Shown here one piece after another: positions 34,830 through 45,725 of a stretch of DNA of 64,000 bases. Source of the stretch: Candidula unifasciata (taxonomy: Eukaryota > Mollusca > Gastropoda > Stylommatophora > Geomitridae). The notes under the pieces were generated by a model, which worked only from the letters and a program-made list of their open reading frames with translations, was not told the origin of the DNA and ran no database searches. The position numbers and the translations under genes were made by a program. The stretch spans positions 7,501 through 71,500 of the forward strand of contig CAJHNH020002544.1 of NCBI GenBank assembly GCA_905116865.2. The letters are read 5' to 3'. The stretch's first letter is position 1. Every line of letters begins with the position of its first letter.

Positions 34830-36455
34830 CTGGGAAGGTTGGAGAAAAGATCAGTTCTAAGAATTTTTGGAAAGGGGGGCTGGGAAGTTAGAATCACTTC
34901 AAACCTCTTAGGGTTCCAGAAAACGCATTTGGGAACTGGTCTTGGAGACAGAGTAGTTGCTGTAAAAGTTGCACAGGGAGAAATTAATTTGGGAAAGGGG
35001 GAAGCTCCTGTCTCCCAAGAGCACTTTGGCCCCAGGACTGCCACTGGGATCTCGCCTGTGCTCTTTACGAGCAAGATGCAAGGCCTGACTTTTGCGGATG
35101 ATATACTTGCATATAGGCAGGGGGAAGAAAAGGTCGACAAAGGAGCTACAAGCTCTGTTTTTGGGGGAGGTGGATCTTGAGTCAACAGAGTGGTGAGTGT
35201 TGTGATGAGATGCCAAAGAGGACTTAGTGCACTTAAGACTATGGCTGCAATTGACATAGAGCAGAGAATGCTTTTCACACTATATCAGCACCTGATCCTG
35301 TCAGTGGTGGATTATGGCCTGGGACTGCTTACCGTCTCAAAGAGTCAGATGGACAAACTAGAGCGCATACAGAACGCGGCTATGCTGGTCATTCTGGGTT
35401 GCACCGGAGACACCCCAGTGGTGTGTATGCGATACATCCTTGATTTGCCGACGGTTACAAGTAGGCACAAGGTGATGCAGGCGAAGTCATATCTCAGGGT
35501 AGCTGCAGACACAGACCACCCTCTGCATGAAGCTCTAGGTGCAGTTAAGGGTCAGCGGCTGATAAGAGGGAGGTCATGGATGGCTCAGGCAGAAAACACA
35601 ATCAGACAGGTTTGCATCCTTGAGAACATTAGGCGAGGAGAGGAGTGGGTCAAAGTGCCACTTGAGCAGTCAGACTTGTGTAGTCATAATCGCGCTGAGC
35701 CGGAAATGCAGAGACTGGCCAGCAGGTGCCACAGAGGTGGAAATTCAGCAATTAATTCAAGATAATGCTCGCTCAGAGGATTTGATCATTTACACAGACG
35801 GTTCAGTGTCAAGAGGCAAAAGAAGTGCTTGGGGCTTTTTAGCAAAAGTTAATGGTCGACATTTGGTGCAGGAGAGCCTAGCATATGATACCACAACATC
35901 CAGCTTAAGAATGGAGGTGGAGGCGGTCACTGCAGCTTTCCGCTGGCTAGAGAACACGACACACACACATATTGTAACTGATTCAGAAAGCATGCTGAGG
36001 AAGATCAGAACAGGTATGCTTCGTGCAGAGTGGCATGCTTCGCTGCGGAGGACACGAGTGAGGAGTATTGTCTGGATTTTTTCACCGGGTTCCGCCGGTT
36101 TGTTGGGAAATGAACAGGTGGACAGACTGGCTGGCTCTGCACAACTTGGTGGAATACTGCTACATGAGAGGGCAGACGTGGTTAGTGCCTTGTGGGAGAG
36201 CATGTACAATGTGGAGGAGCAGATGGATCACCACAGTTTGGTGAGATTGATGCAGTTGGGGGTGACGAGAGTTTCTGGCAGAAGCTCAAGGCTCAGAGGA
36301 AAGGCAAGACGGACGTTTAATCAGAAAGCTACTGGCACCTTTAGTATCGGAACTCTTCGCTGGCTGCTGAAGATGGGGACGGAGCGCTTATGGGAATGCC
36401 CCGAGTGCTGTGATGTCGGTTCTTGAATAAAATCATATCAAATCAAATCAAGACA
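34830..36455 (+). mobile_element. LINE family LX copy 2 (best preserved)
   Basis: C-terminal half of a Jockey/CR1-like LINE polyprotein. 34839-35180: end of the RT with GLTFADDILAYRQG (motif C). 35190-35765: thumb and connection (RCQRGLSALKTMA; VDYGLGLLTVSKSQMDKL; LGCTGDTPVVCMRYILDLP). After a frameshift the frame continues at 35620-36426 with a complete RNase H: YTDGSVSRGKRSAWGF, RMEVEAV, VTDSESML and GNEQVDRLAG, so all four acidic active-site residues are in place. It ends LRWLLKMGTERLWECPECCD, with a stop just after 36426. The 3' end is AATAAAATC plus ATATCAAATCAAATCAAG. RT motif C and A are separated by a deletion, so it is not active. Confidence 0.92.
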
Positions 36456-37770
36456 GGACAATTCATTCCTTGAACATACACCAAGTCATGCCATTTCATT
36501 CCTTGAAACTATACCAAGACATGACAAATCATTACTGAACATACAACAACACATGACAATTAATTTCTTGAACATATTTTAAGACATGACAATTCATTGC
36601 GTGAACATACAACATGACATGACAACTCATTCCATAAACATACACCAAGACATGAAAATTAATTCCTTGAACATACACCAAGACATGACAATTCAGTCCG
36701 TAAACATATACCAAGACATGACAATTTATTCCTTAAACATACAGCAAGACATGATTATTCATTGCTTGAACACTGAAAAAGACTTTACCATTCCTTCCAT
36801 GACCATACACCAAGACAATACAATTCATTTCTTGAACATGCACCAAGATAGGACAATTCATTCCTTGAACATTGACCAAAACATGACAATTCATTCCTTG
36901 AACATTCACCAAGATAATTAATCCTTGAACATACACCAAGATGGGACAATTCATTTCTTGAACATACACATGCTTACTTTCTTCTTAGAACATGACAATT
37001 CATACCTTGAACATACATCAAGGCATTATCATTCACTTCTAGAACATACATCAGGACAAGATCATTAATCCCTACAGCATACACTCAAGACATGATTATT
37101 TATTTGTAGAGCATACACCAAGATATTATCATTCATTCCTAGAACTTACACCAAGACATGATCATTCATTCCTACACCAACACATTGTAATTTATTTCTA
37201 GAGCATACACTAGGACATGATCATTCATTCCTACACCAACACATTGTAATTTATTTCTAGAGCATACACTAGGACATGATCATTCATTCCTACACCAATA
37301 CATTGTAATTTATTTCTAGAGCATACACTAGGACATGATCATTCATTCCTACACCAATATATTGTAATTTACTTCTAGAGCATACACTAGGACATGATCA
37401 TTCATTCCTACACCAATACATTGTAATTTATTTCTAGAGCATACACTAAGACATGATCATTCATTCCTATAACATACACTGAGTCATTATTATTGATCCG
37501 TAGAACATACACCAAGATATTATCATTCCTTCACAGAACATACACCAAGTCATTTATCCACAGAACATACCCAAGACATGGCACTTCATACCTAGAGCAT
37601 ACACTAAGACTTGCTCCTTCATTCCCACAACACAAGCCAAGACATTTTCATTTATTCCTAAAACATAAACCAAGACATTCACTCATATAACATACATCAA
37701 GTTAAGAAGCAATCAAGACATACAGCAAAACATGATTAGTTATATCTGAAACATGACACCAAGACAAATA
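36456..37770. repeat. 33-bp minisatellite with a 59-bp higher-order sub-array
   Basis: Unit CATGACAATTCATTCCTTGA plus ACATACACCAAGA (33 bp), about 35 diverged copies. From about 37150 to 37460 the array changes to a dimer of 26 + 33 bp (CATTCATTCCTACACCAACA, then ATTGTAATTTATTTCTAGAG) repeated five times nearly unchanged: a higher-order repeat arising inside an older array. It begins immediately after the 3' end of LX copy 2. Confidence 0.92.
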
Positions 37771-38190
37771 ATGTGGAAAGGATATAATTTTAATCAAGAA
37801 AATAGTTTCTTTACAAGCAACCTAAACATGTCCACACAGTTCAGAGACCACACAAAAATCCCTTGAAGCTAACAGAATGGATTCGCTCAGGTGTCACTGA
37901 ACCGTGCAGCAATAATTCCACCAAGAACCACCAACACACCACGTGGTCGGTTTTACAAACATTATATGTGCATCATTTTTGCAATGCAAAATCATTTTGA
38001 AAACTGAGCATGGATGCAGATTTCACAGAAAATCATGTGTAAACCCAGTACAGAAAACAGTAAATAGAGTTCTTAACACTTGAGATAAATGTATATTAAA
38101 AACTGGAAATTTAACATTACATCAAGTGAAAAATATCAAATATGCATTATTAGTTTGAAAATAAGAATAACATTTAAAAAAATATAAGTA
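37771..38190. other. AT-rich, no feature seen
   Basis: No feature seen. Confidence 0.6.
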
Positions 38191-38394
38191 TCAAACTGTT
38201 TTAAATACAATGAAATAAAATGTGGGGGAAAAAAAAATTTGAAAAAGTTGAGAGTATGTTTTGGGAGCACAATCAGAAGGTTCACAAAAACCGCGAAGGT
38301 AAAATCTGCAAAGACTTCTGCTGATTTTATCATGTGCCATACAGGGCTGCTTAAAAGCATCCAGCTTATTATCATCAACTTTCATTTTCGCCAT
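38191..38394 (-). CDS. Unidentified Cys-containing small ORF (uncertain)
   Basis: Not recognised. From the ATG at 38392-38394 the frame reads MAKMKVDDNKLDAFKQ, then CMAHDKISRSLCRFYLRGFC and EPSDCAPKTYSQLF, then runs into a T/C-rich low-complexity stretch and stops at about 38191. C-x7-C-x4-C resembles the start of a CCCH zinc finger but lacks the His. The 100 bp upstream on this strand is more GC-rich than its surroundings (GGGCCGGTCGCGGC), as a 5' UTR or promoter might be. There are no splice signals to support a longer gene. It could equally be a retro-copied fragment or chance. Confidence 0.2.
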   Translation of the reverse strand: MAKMKVDDNKLDAFKQPCMAHDKISRSLCRFYLRGFCEPSDCAPKTYSQLFQIFFSPTFYFIVFKTV

Positions 38395-38639
38395 CAAGCA
38401 TCATGGTGAGGAACAGATTATGGTCTAGCCGCGACCGGCCCTGCTGCTGACATCACTGGGTCGGGCTAACGATGTGTTAATGCAGCAGTTCTCACACAAG
38501 AAGTAAACTATTTTCGACAGTGGCGAGAAAAGACAACTTAAATTTTAACTCACTAGTATCTGCATGCCTTTTTTAATAATTTTAAACTTTCCTTTTTAGC
38601 CAAGCTTTTTCCTTGATTCTGTTGTCATATCTTACAAAT
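38395..38639. other. Short GC-richer stretch then AT-rich DNA
   Basis: No feature beyond the possible upstream region of the small minus-strand frame. Confidence 0.4.
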
Positions 38640-39300
38640 TTATAATATCTCTAGTGTCATAAACCCATCTATTGTCATACCTTATGGATTTATAATATCT
38701 CTAGAGTCATAAACCCATTTATTGTCATAACTTATGGATTTATAATATCTCTAGTGTCATAAACCCATCTATTGTCATACCTTATAGATTTATAATATCT
38801 CTAGTGTCATAAACCCATCTATTGTCATACCTTATAGATTTATCATATCTCTAGTGTCAGAAACCCATCTATTGTCATACCTTATAGATTTATAATATCT
38901 CTAGTGTCATAAACCCATCTATTATAGATTTATAATATCTCTAGTGTCATAAACCCATCTATTGTCATAAACCCATCTTTTGTCATACCTTATGGATTTA
39001 TAATGTCTCTAGTGTCATAAACCCATCTATTGTCATACTTTATGGATTTATAATGTCTCTAGTGTCATAAACCCATCTATTGTCATACCTTATGGATTTA
39101 TAATTTCTCTAGTGTCATAAACCCATCTATTGTCATACCTTATGGATTTATATAATGTCTCTAGTGTCATAAACCCATCTATTGTCATACCTTATCAATC
39201 TACTGTCATTTAATGTAGATTTATAATGTCTCTAATGTCATAAACCCATCTATTATCATATCTTATGGATTTATAATGTCTCTAGTGTCATTAACCCATC
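38640..39300. repeat. 51-bp minisatellite, about 13 units
   Basis: Unit includes TTTATAATATCTCTAGTGTC, ATAAACCCATCTATTGTCAT and ACCTTATAGAT. Units alternate between AATATCTC and AATGTCTC types: the first half mainly the former, the second half the latter. Confidence 0.95.
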
Positions 39301-40149
39301 TTCCCATTGGGCCTCCCGCCTCGTTCACATATAAAAATTAAGGTGTAAGCATCTGTATTTGTGGCTACCCTGGCTGCCTTCGAATGATATCACCAAACCA
39401 TGTAACATTCTGCTTCTCAATAAATTTGGAGCACAGTGTTGTTCCCACAATATGACTGATGATATCATCTTGCACTCGGTCTCAAGGACGGTTGGCAGCT
39501 TTCCTTATGCACCTCATCTCAGAGATGTTAATTTTCTGCAGGTGAGCCTTTCATAATCTTCAAGCTCGGCATGGGTGGTGCGGTTATCATATGAATATGC
39601 TATTTATAGTCTGTTTCTTAGCAGTAAAACTTATGTTTGGATGTTTTGATTTTAAAAAATAAAAGGACAAATATGATTTCTGCTGATCCCCACATCTGTT
39701 CATGATTTCTTCAAATATATATGCTACAATATTATAAATTAAGAACTACAATAAAATAAAAAAAGGAACATGGTAAATCAAAAATTATTACATTAACATG
39801 TCCAAGTAAAATAACAAAAAATAATCATAGAAAAGTTCTCAAAAATATTACTGATTAAACAAGCGTATGGATTGAATACTTTAGAGAATGCAACAGACAA
39901 GCCCCAAAATACCCACAGAACTGGATCTGCATTTACAAGTGAGTTACCATCCAAAGCAAATTAGTCAAACTTAAAACCACTTGAAAGATAGGAAATTTGC
40001 TGGTATCCAAGTTTTTAAAAAAAAAAAAATCTTAAAACCATCATAAACATGCATAAGTATTTTAAAAAAAAACAGTCTGTTAGTTGCTAACAAACATGGT
40101 TTGCATGCGCCCATGATTTATTTGTTCATCAATGTTCCAAAGTAAAGTA
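39301..40149. other. No supported gene
   Basis: An open frame at 39359-39556 ends in a perfect-looking donor (CTGCAG|GTGAGC at 39541), but there is no matching acceptor partner or recognisable protein. The remainder is AT-rich. Confidence 0.4.
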
Positions 40150-40405
40150 TCCTTATCCACGCCTTCAGGCCTATTTGGGACATAGGGGCTAGACCTGTAT
40201 TTTATAAACCAATCGGCACTGAGTGTTTGATGTGGTTAGTATCACGCCGGCTGCCTTTACTTCTCAGGACTTAACCTTGTATCCACTCAAGGCTGGGTCA
40301 ACCTGAGAGCCAGTGTCATGTTTTTCAAAGTCCAGCAGGACCTGAAGCCACAACCTCCCTAACTGCGGGCGAGTGTCTTTCCATTAAACCACACCGGCTC
40401 TCTTA
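40150..40405 (-). mobile_element. SINE family A, reverse
   Basis: Tail CCTTATCCACGCCTTCAGGC, then AGACCTGTATTTTATAAACC, TATCACGCCGGCTGCC, ACTTAACCTTGTATCCACTC and GGTCAACCTGAGAGCC, with the head near 40345-40405 (TTTCCATTAAACCACACCGG). Confidence 0.85.
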
Positions 40406-41069
40406 GAGATATTACATGATCAATAAATCATAAACTACAATAAGATAAAAACAAAAACAGTAAATCAGGAATCTATACACTAACATAGTTCAATTTGGCA
40501 AAAACCAAGTTAGGAAGAAACTAACAGCTTTTTTACTATTACAACAAAAACAATATATTATGTAAACAATTTTTAAAAAAATACAAAAAAAGTTACTAAC
40601 AGAATATCAGTAATTGCTGAAAACAGCAGCCAGAATATTAAATGAAGTATCTGGGGAAAAAAAAAACTTCTTACCAATTTGCAATGCAAACATTTAATTA
40701 ACATTCAGGTACAATAATAGTGTACTCATTATCATTTGTTTATACGAATGAAAATGTTATAATATTGGCATATGTGAATGCTTATAGCAGCTTCAAATTC
40801 CAGTATGCCCCCATACAGTCATGGCATACAAATAAAAAAGTGATCATTTTAAATAGTTAAGCTTCAGTGACATTCAATGGAGGCTGTTGTGTGTTTGTCA
40901 AATCATATAAAGCAGAACCTGAAAACTTTACAACTGACAAGCTTGATGGGAAAATAGTGAGGAGAAAATCAAGAGATAAATACCTCCTACTTGGCTTGAG
41001 TGGGGCAAGACTGGAAATGTGATTCTGGTGATAGCCTGAGCATGGAAATCATGACCACTGCCAAAAGTG
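40406..41069. other. AT-rich with a LINE remnant
   Basis: 40940-41010 reads GKIVRRKSRDKYLL-like, similar to the basic LINE ends at 58990 and 62240. No gene. Confidence 0.4.
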
Positions 41070-41470
41070 ATCTGCCGGTTAAAATGGACGCTAGACAGCG
41101 GCGCTGTTTGGAGCGGAGGCAAATTTTTTGCTTCTGCCGGACGGTGGCCGAAGTATTTTTGCTCCATTTGTAGACTGGATATAGTTTCGTCGCCCAGCTT
41201 CTGAGTTGAATGCATGGCGTGACCCTGTGAGCTGCGGATTGCATTTGGAATGTTTTTTCGACTGTGACCAACGTGGTGTGAATTGTAGATTCAGAAAATG
41301 GTGCGATGCCGGTCGTGCAATGCTGGCGGGACCCGTATTAAAATTGATCGCGCGGGCAACTGCTGATCTGTTGGCGACAAGTTCTGCTATCATCAATGAT
41401 GAACTGCATTTCTACTGTTGGACTGTTTGTGTTAGCACTTCGGATGGCTACCATATGCGTTAATGCGAGT
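41070..41470. other. CpG-enriched island, function unknown
   Basis: About 20 or more CpG in ~320 bp, far above the flanks. Open frames exist on both strands, e.g. plus-strand MVRCRSCNAGGTRIKIDRAG with a CxxC from about 41298, but stops follow and there is no recognised protein. It might be a promoter or first exon, or a recently inserted repeat not yet CpG-depleted. Confidence 0.35.
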
Positions 41471-41979
41471 GTATGCTAGATATGCTGAGACAGCAGTCTG
41501 TCAATCTTTCCACAAGGGACTGTGATAAACATTCTGGGTGTTTTTCATTGGCACAGGAGCGGAGCAAAGATGGGGCGACCCGTTTGCTATGAAGCTGAAA
41601 CTAAGACTACCAGACTTATAATCAAGGCACATGATGCTGATGATGTGAAGCTGTGATTTAGTAAATGTAATGTTATAAAGCACGATAAAAAAGCTTTTAA
41701 TATTGTCTGCATTAAAACTAGGTCACATGTATTTTTGAAAAACACCTCATGGCAGTAGAGATGTGTTTTCTGAAAACAATGCAGAGAATGGTAAGGCAGT
41801 CCTCTGCAATGTATATGGAAACTACAAAATGTATCATTGATGTTAGGTGTTGACAGCAAAGAGATTTTGAACATTAAGACATAAAACAAATGCTCTTAGG
41901 TTACGAGAGTCCACTGCAACATTCATACCTCTCATGGATGTCCTAAAAGGCTGCTGGGATGTTTGGTGTAAAACATAAG
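41471..41979. other. No gene seen
   Basis: 41530-41590 (CATTGGCACAGGAGCGGAGC) is shared in reverse with 55050-55100, so it is part of a dispersed repeat. Confidence 0.45.
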
Positions 41980-42225
41980 TAAGTAAAGGACCCTTTTAGC
42001 ACATCAGGCATATGTTAGTCTAATATGAATGAAGATTTGATTCAGCAAGTAATGTGGTCAACATCACACCGTTACTTCTTAGGGCATTACCTAGTACATG
42101 CTTAACTCATGCTTGACCTTACAGCCAAGGTAATTTTTTTTTTTTAATCAGACTTGGTGTCGATTCAAACTGAAAACATTTGAAACCCTTGTGAGTGTTT
42201 GTCCACTACACTACTTGGAACTGTT
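41980..42225 (-). mobile_element. SINE family A, reverse (diverged)
   Basis: AAAGGACCCTTTTAGCACAT tail, then AACATCACACCGTTACTTCT, AGGGCATTACCTAGTACATG and GACCTTACAGCCAAGG; the head is near TTTGTCCACTACACTACTTG. Confidence 0.7.
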
Positions 42226-42266
42226 GTAAAAGTAGCTATTTCCAGCTACAGAAACATTTTAGCTAC

Positions 42267-42371
<105 letters not shown>

Positions 42372-42430
42372 AACAGGCCTACAAGGGGCCCTGGAATGAG
42401 TTAGTTAGAAGTTTATACCCCACTCTCCCT

Positions 42431-42859
42431 ATATGGGTTCTGAGGCCCCATTGTGGGGGGGGGGGGGGGGGGGGGAAATAGACACCCCCTCCCCCCCAAC
42501 AACAACAAGTATATTGTAAGAGTCGACTAACGGGATGTTTCCAAGTCAGAATGCATGTGCCTGTGAGGCAAGGAACCAACAGTCTGCGCAAAAATAAGTC
42601 AGATCTATTTTTTTTTTAAATGTGCACGCAACACAAACGTTCTGGTTGTTCGCCTACTTATGGACTCTAGCCCTGTTCCAGAAACTGAGTGTTGCGTACA
42701 CATCCGTTTCACAGGTGCAGACTATTGGTTCCTTGTCTCTCAGGTAGATGTACTCCGACTTTCAAAAAAGCTCCCATTTAGTTGACTCTTACCACATGCT
42801 TTTGGGCAGGCAGTAGGTCCATTCTTGTTTTCCCCACAATAAGGCTCCAAAACCCATAC
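42431..42859. repeat. Family G palindromic element (large inverted repeat)
   Basis: The left arm from ATATGGGTTCTGAGGCCCCA is mirrored by the right arm ending AGGCTCCAAAACCCATAC. In between, GTAAGAGTCGACTAACGGGA pairs with TCCCATTTAGTTGACTCTTAC, CAAGGAACCAACAGTCTGC with GCAGACTATTGGTTCCTTG, and ATGTGCACGCAACAC with GTTGCGTACACAT. The centre is near 42640-42680. The left arm carries a G tract of about 21 (42455-42475) where the right arm has only CCCCACAAT. Arms about 200 bp each. No coding capacity. Confidence 0.8.
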
Positions 42860-43060
42860 AGAAATGTGTCCTGTATCAAATCATGTACCTACCGCAACTT
42901 TTAATAAAACATGTACATAAAGTAATCTCTACAAAAGCATGTACAAACAGTGACCTCTATCAAATCATGTACACACTGTGACTTCTATAAAAGCTTAAGC
43001 ATTCAGTTTCCTCTGTCAAAGCACACACAGTCAGTGATCACTGGACAAGTAAGTCAAGAA
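42860..43060. repeat. ~31-bp tandem repeat, left block
   Basis: Diverged units of the type CCTCTATCAAATCATGTACA plus CACTGTGA. The same unit reappears at 43795-43950, on the other side of the 65-bp array and LX copy 3. Confidence 0.7.
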
Positions 43061-43099
43061 CTGACTTCACTGCACTTGGGAAATTTCAATACATCATCT

Positions 43100-43555
43100 G
43101 TCCTCTTCCTCAAAGCCAATGAAAAACTGCCACACTGATAATGCCAAACCTGATAAACTATTTGCCTGTTTTGTCCTAATGAAGAGCTCCCATAGTGATA
43201 ATGCCAGTTGGAACCTGATTACAAGTTTGTCTGTTTTGTCCCAATGAAGAGTTCCCATAGTGATAATGCCAGTTGAAACCTGATTAAAAGTTTGTCTGTT
43301 TTGTCCCAATGAAGAGTTTCCATAGTGATGATGCCAGTTGCAGCCTGGTTAAAAGTTTGTTTTGTCACAATGAAGAGTTCCCATACTGATGATGCCAGTT
43401 GCAATCCAAGTAAAAGTTTGCTTGTTTTGTCACAAAGAAGAGTTCCCTCACTGATGATGTCATTTGCAACCTGATTAAAAGTTTGCCTGTTTTGTCCCAA
43501 TGAAGAGTTCCCTTACTGATGATGCCATTTGCAACCTGATTAAAGGTCTGCTGTT
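43100..43555. repeat. 65-bp minisatellite, about 7 units
   Basis: Unit includes TGAAGAGTTCCCATAGTGAT, AATGCCAGTTGAAACCTGAT and TAAAAGTTTGTCTGTTTTGT. The units keep the frame on the minus strand loosely, giving false repeated proteins. Confidence 0.93.
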
Positions 43556-43599
43556 TTTCCCCCTGTGGGTAGAAAATCAGCCTGGCCCTCTGCTGAATC

Positions 43600-43815
43600 A
43601 TTCTCTCCAGACATGGATTCTATGTCTGTTCTGCTGCAGTGTTTATTTGATCCCAGGGATTTCATCATGTCTGCTTTATCATAAACTAGCTCAGCGCTCA
43701 GAGAGGCAGCAGCAGCTAACCTATCAGCCTGCTCATTACCACACATACCCGAATGTCCCAGGCAAAAAAACATCACTGATTTCTTTACAGGCATATACAA
43801 ACTGTTACCTCTGTC
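43600..43815 (-). mobile_element. LINE family LX copy 3 (RNase H end)
   Basis: Minus-strand frame: VKKSVMFFCLGHSGMCGNEQ, ADRLAAAASLSAELVYDKAD. This is the C-terminal RNase H motif followed by the LX-specific linker, truncated on both sides. Confidence 0.8.
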
Positions 43816-43950
43816 CAAGTGTGTACAGGCAACTAGTAACTTCTATCAAAGCACACATACATGGCAACTTCTATCAAGCAAACAGTGACATTTATCAAAG
43901 TACAGATATGTAGCAACTTCTATCCAACAATATTTTATCAAAGTACATTT
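43795..43950. repeat. ~31-bp tandem repeat, right block
   Basis: CAACTTCTATCAAAGCACAC-type units, same family as 42860-43060. Confidence 0.65.
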
Positions 43951-44274
43951 ATGGAAAACGGTCACTGTTAACAAAGAGACTATTTTTTTTTTTGAGGCAC
44001 AAACAACAAATGCGAGAGCATTATAATTTAAATATGACCATAAACATGGCAATCAATAAGAAACAAAAAGTATAGGGCAATTATTAGCAGTGTGCGTGAC
44101 AAGTCTCAATGAAATCCTATGTTTGAACTGTAATGAAATATGTTTTATGTCAGAAAAGTTTATCCACAGCACGACCACATTATCTTTCATGAAAAATTTG
44201 CCCTGATAGATAACTTTGAAGCTTCTAACCACCCCACCCAAAAAACAAAAAAAAAACAAAAAAAAAGAACAAGC

Positions 44275-44400
44275 ATGTAGTAAAAGGTGACCAGTTAAAG
44301 GTATGCTGAAACTAAATATGTTAGGCCCAAGGGTGTAAATATCCCAGCCTAACTGTAAACTACAACACAGTATGCCAATCACCTTTTTAAAGGTGAACAT
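44275..44400 (+). repeat. Dispersed repeat family H
   Basis: Landmarks TATGTTAGGCCCAAGGGTGT, AGCCTAACTGTAAACTACAA and ATGCCAATCACCTTTTTAAA match 48895-49010. Confidence 0.6.
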
Positions 44401-44514
44401 TGAAAAAGAGAACCTATATAATGTGTCAGTGTTTTCAGCCCTACCAGTGCTAGGCAGACTAAACATACTACATACACAGTTGAAGGAGTTACAATTTGCA
44501 GGGACCTAAATAAT

Positions 44515-45145
44515 TTAAGTCTTCTTTCTTCTGTGGGAATTGGGTGCTTCCATAATATGGTTACTTCTCAACATTGAGTCTTCTTTCTTCTGTGGGAATT
44601 GGGTGCATCATAAAATGGTTCCTTCTCAACATTGAGTCTTCTTTCTTCTGTGGGAATTGGGTGCTTCATAATATGGTTACTTCTCAACATTGAGTCTTCT
44701 TTCTTCTGAGGGAATTGGGTGCTTCATAATATGGTTCCTTCTCAACATTGAGTCTTCTTTCTTCTGTGGGAATTGGGTGCTTCCATAATATGGTTACTTC
44801 TCAACATTGTGTCTTCTTTCTTCTGTGGGAATTGGGTGCTTCCATAATATGGTTACTTCTCAACATTGAGTCTTCTTTCTTCTGTGGGAATTGGGTGCTT
44901 CCATAATATGGTTACTTCTCAACATTGAGTCTTCTTTCTTCTGTGGGAATTGGGTGCATCATAAAATGGTTCCTTCTCAACATTGAGTCTTCTTTCTTCT
45001 GTGGGAATTGGGTGCATCATAAAATGGTTCCTTCTCAACATTGAGTCTTCTTTTTTCTGTGGGAATTGGGTGCTTCCATAATATGGTTACTTCTCAACAT
45101 TGAGTCTTCTTTCTTCTGTGGGAATTGGGTGCATCATAATAGTGC
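44515..45145. repeat. 59-bp minisatellite, about 10.7 units
   Basis: Unit GAGTCTTCTTTCTTCTGTGG, GAATTGGGTGCTTCCATAAT, ATGGTTACTTCTCAACATT. Two unit types (CTTCCATAATATGG and CATCATAAAATGG) alternate in blocks, suggesting multi-unit duplication. Confidence 0.97.
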
Positions 45146-45149
45146 ATAA

Positions 45150-45400
45150 CATCACAGTGCTGTAATAGCACTGTGGCTAGAAGCTTGCTTGCAGGCCCAA
45201 AAGTCTTAAGCTCAAATCTGCATTAAGGCCGATTTTAACAAATAAATTACCTCAGCTCCCAGGCTGACCCAGTCTGAAATGTGAGTGTAAAGACGGGCTC
45301 ATGTTGACCACACCACCCACAGAGTGCTGATTTGTGTACATAAAATACAGCTCTATCAGTATCTGCCCATTATGCTAGTGACATGAGAAAGGACATTCAC
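45150..45400 (+). mobile_element. SINE family A (diverged)
   Basis: Head around GCTGTAATAGCACTGTGGCT, then CCTCAGCTCCCAGGCTGACC, CAGTCTGAAATG, TCATGTTGACCACACCACCC and GTGCTGATTTGTGTACATAA. Confidence 0.7.
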
Positions 45401-45574
45401 CTACTGATTGAATTATTTATTAATTCTTGTGGTACCAGAGGTCAGTTCTGGACAAGGGAGATATTCTGAAGACCATATATAAAAACAAATGTTTATAAAA
45501 GATATGAGATTCGATTTTTAAAAACTTGTGTAAGAATGTGTGAACAAGGTATTAGGAGTAAATCCGACAAGGAT

Positions 45575-45725
45575 GGGTGTCTGAGACTGGGAGGAACAGA
45601 ATGATGTGTGTATTATCAGTGTGGCACGGAAACAGTTAGCATCTACGCCTAAACACATCTGCTGCAGGAGACTGAGCATCTATGGGTATGCCCGGTGTGC
45701 TATGAGGTCAATTCTTAAATCAGTA
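45575..45725 (+). mobile_element. LINE family LX copy 8 (3' end only)
   Basis: CATCTGCTGCAGGAGACTGA, GCATCTATGGGTATGCCCGG, TGTGCTATGAGGTCAATTCT lines up with the LX 3' coding end (LLKMGTERLWECPECCDVGS). It is heavily mutated. Confidence 0.6.

Noticed and set aside
34839..36426. Host RNase H or reverse transcriptase-like gene
   Set aside because: Domain order, frameshift, deletion, 3' tail and multiple truncated relatives show it is a LINE.
39359..39556. Open frame ending at a consensus donor (CTGCAG|GTGAGC)
   Set aside because: No acceptor partner, recognised domain or downstream exon in phase was found; a single donor motif occurs often by chance.
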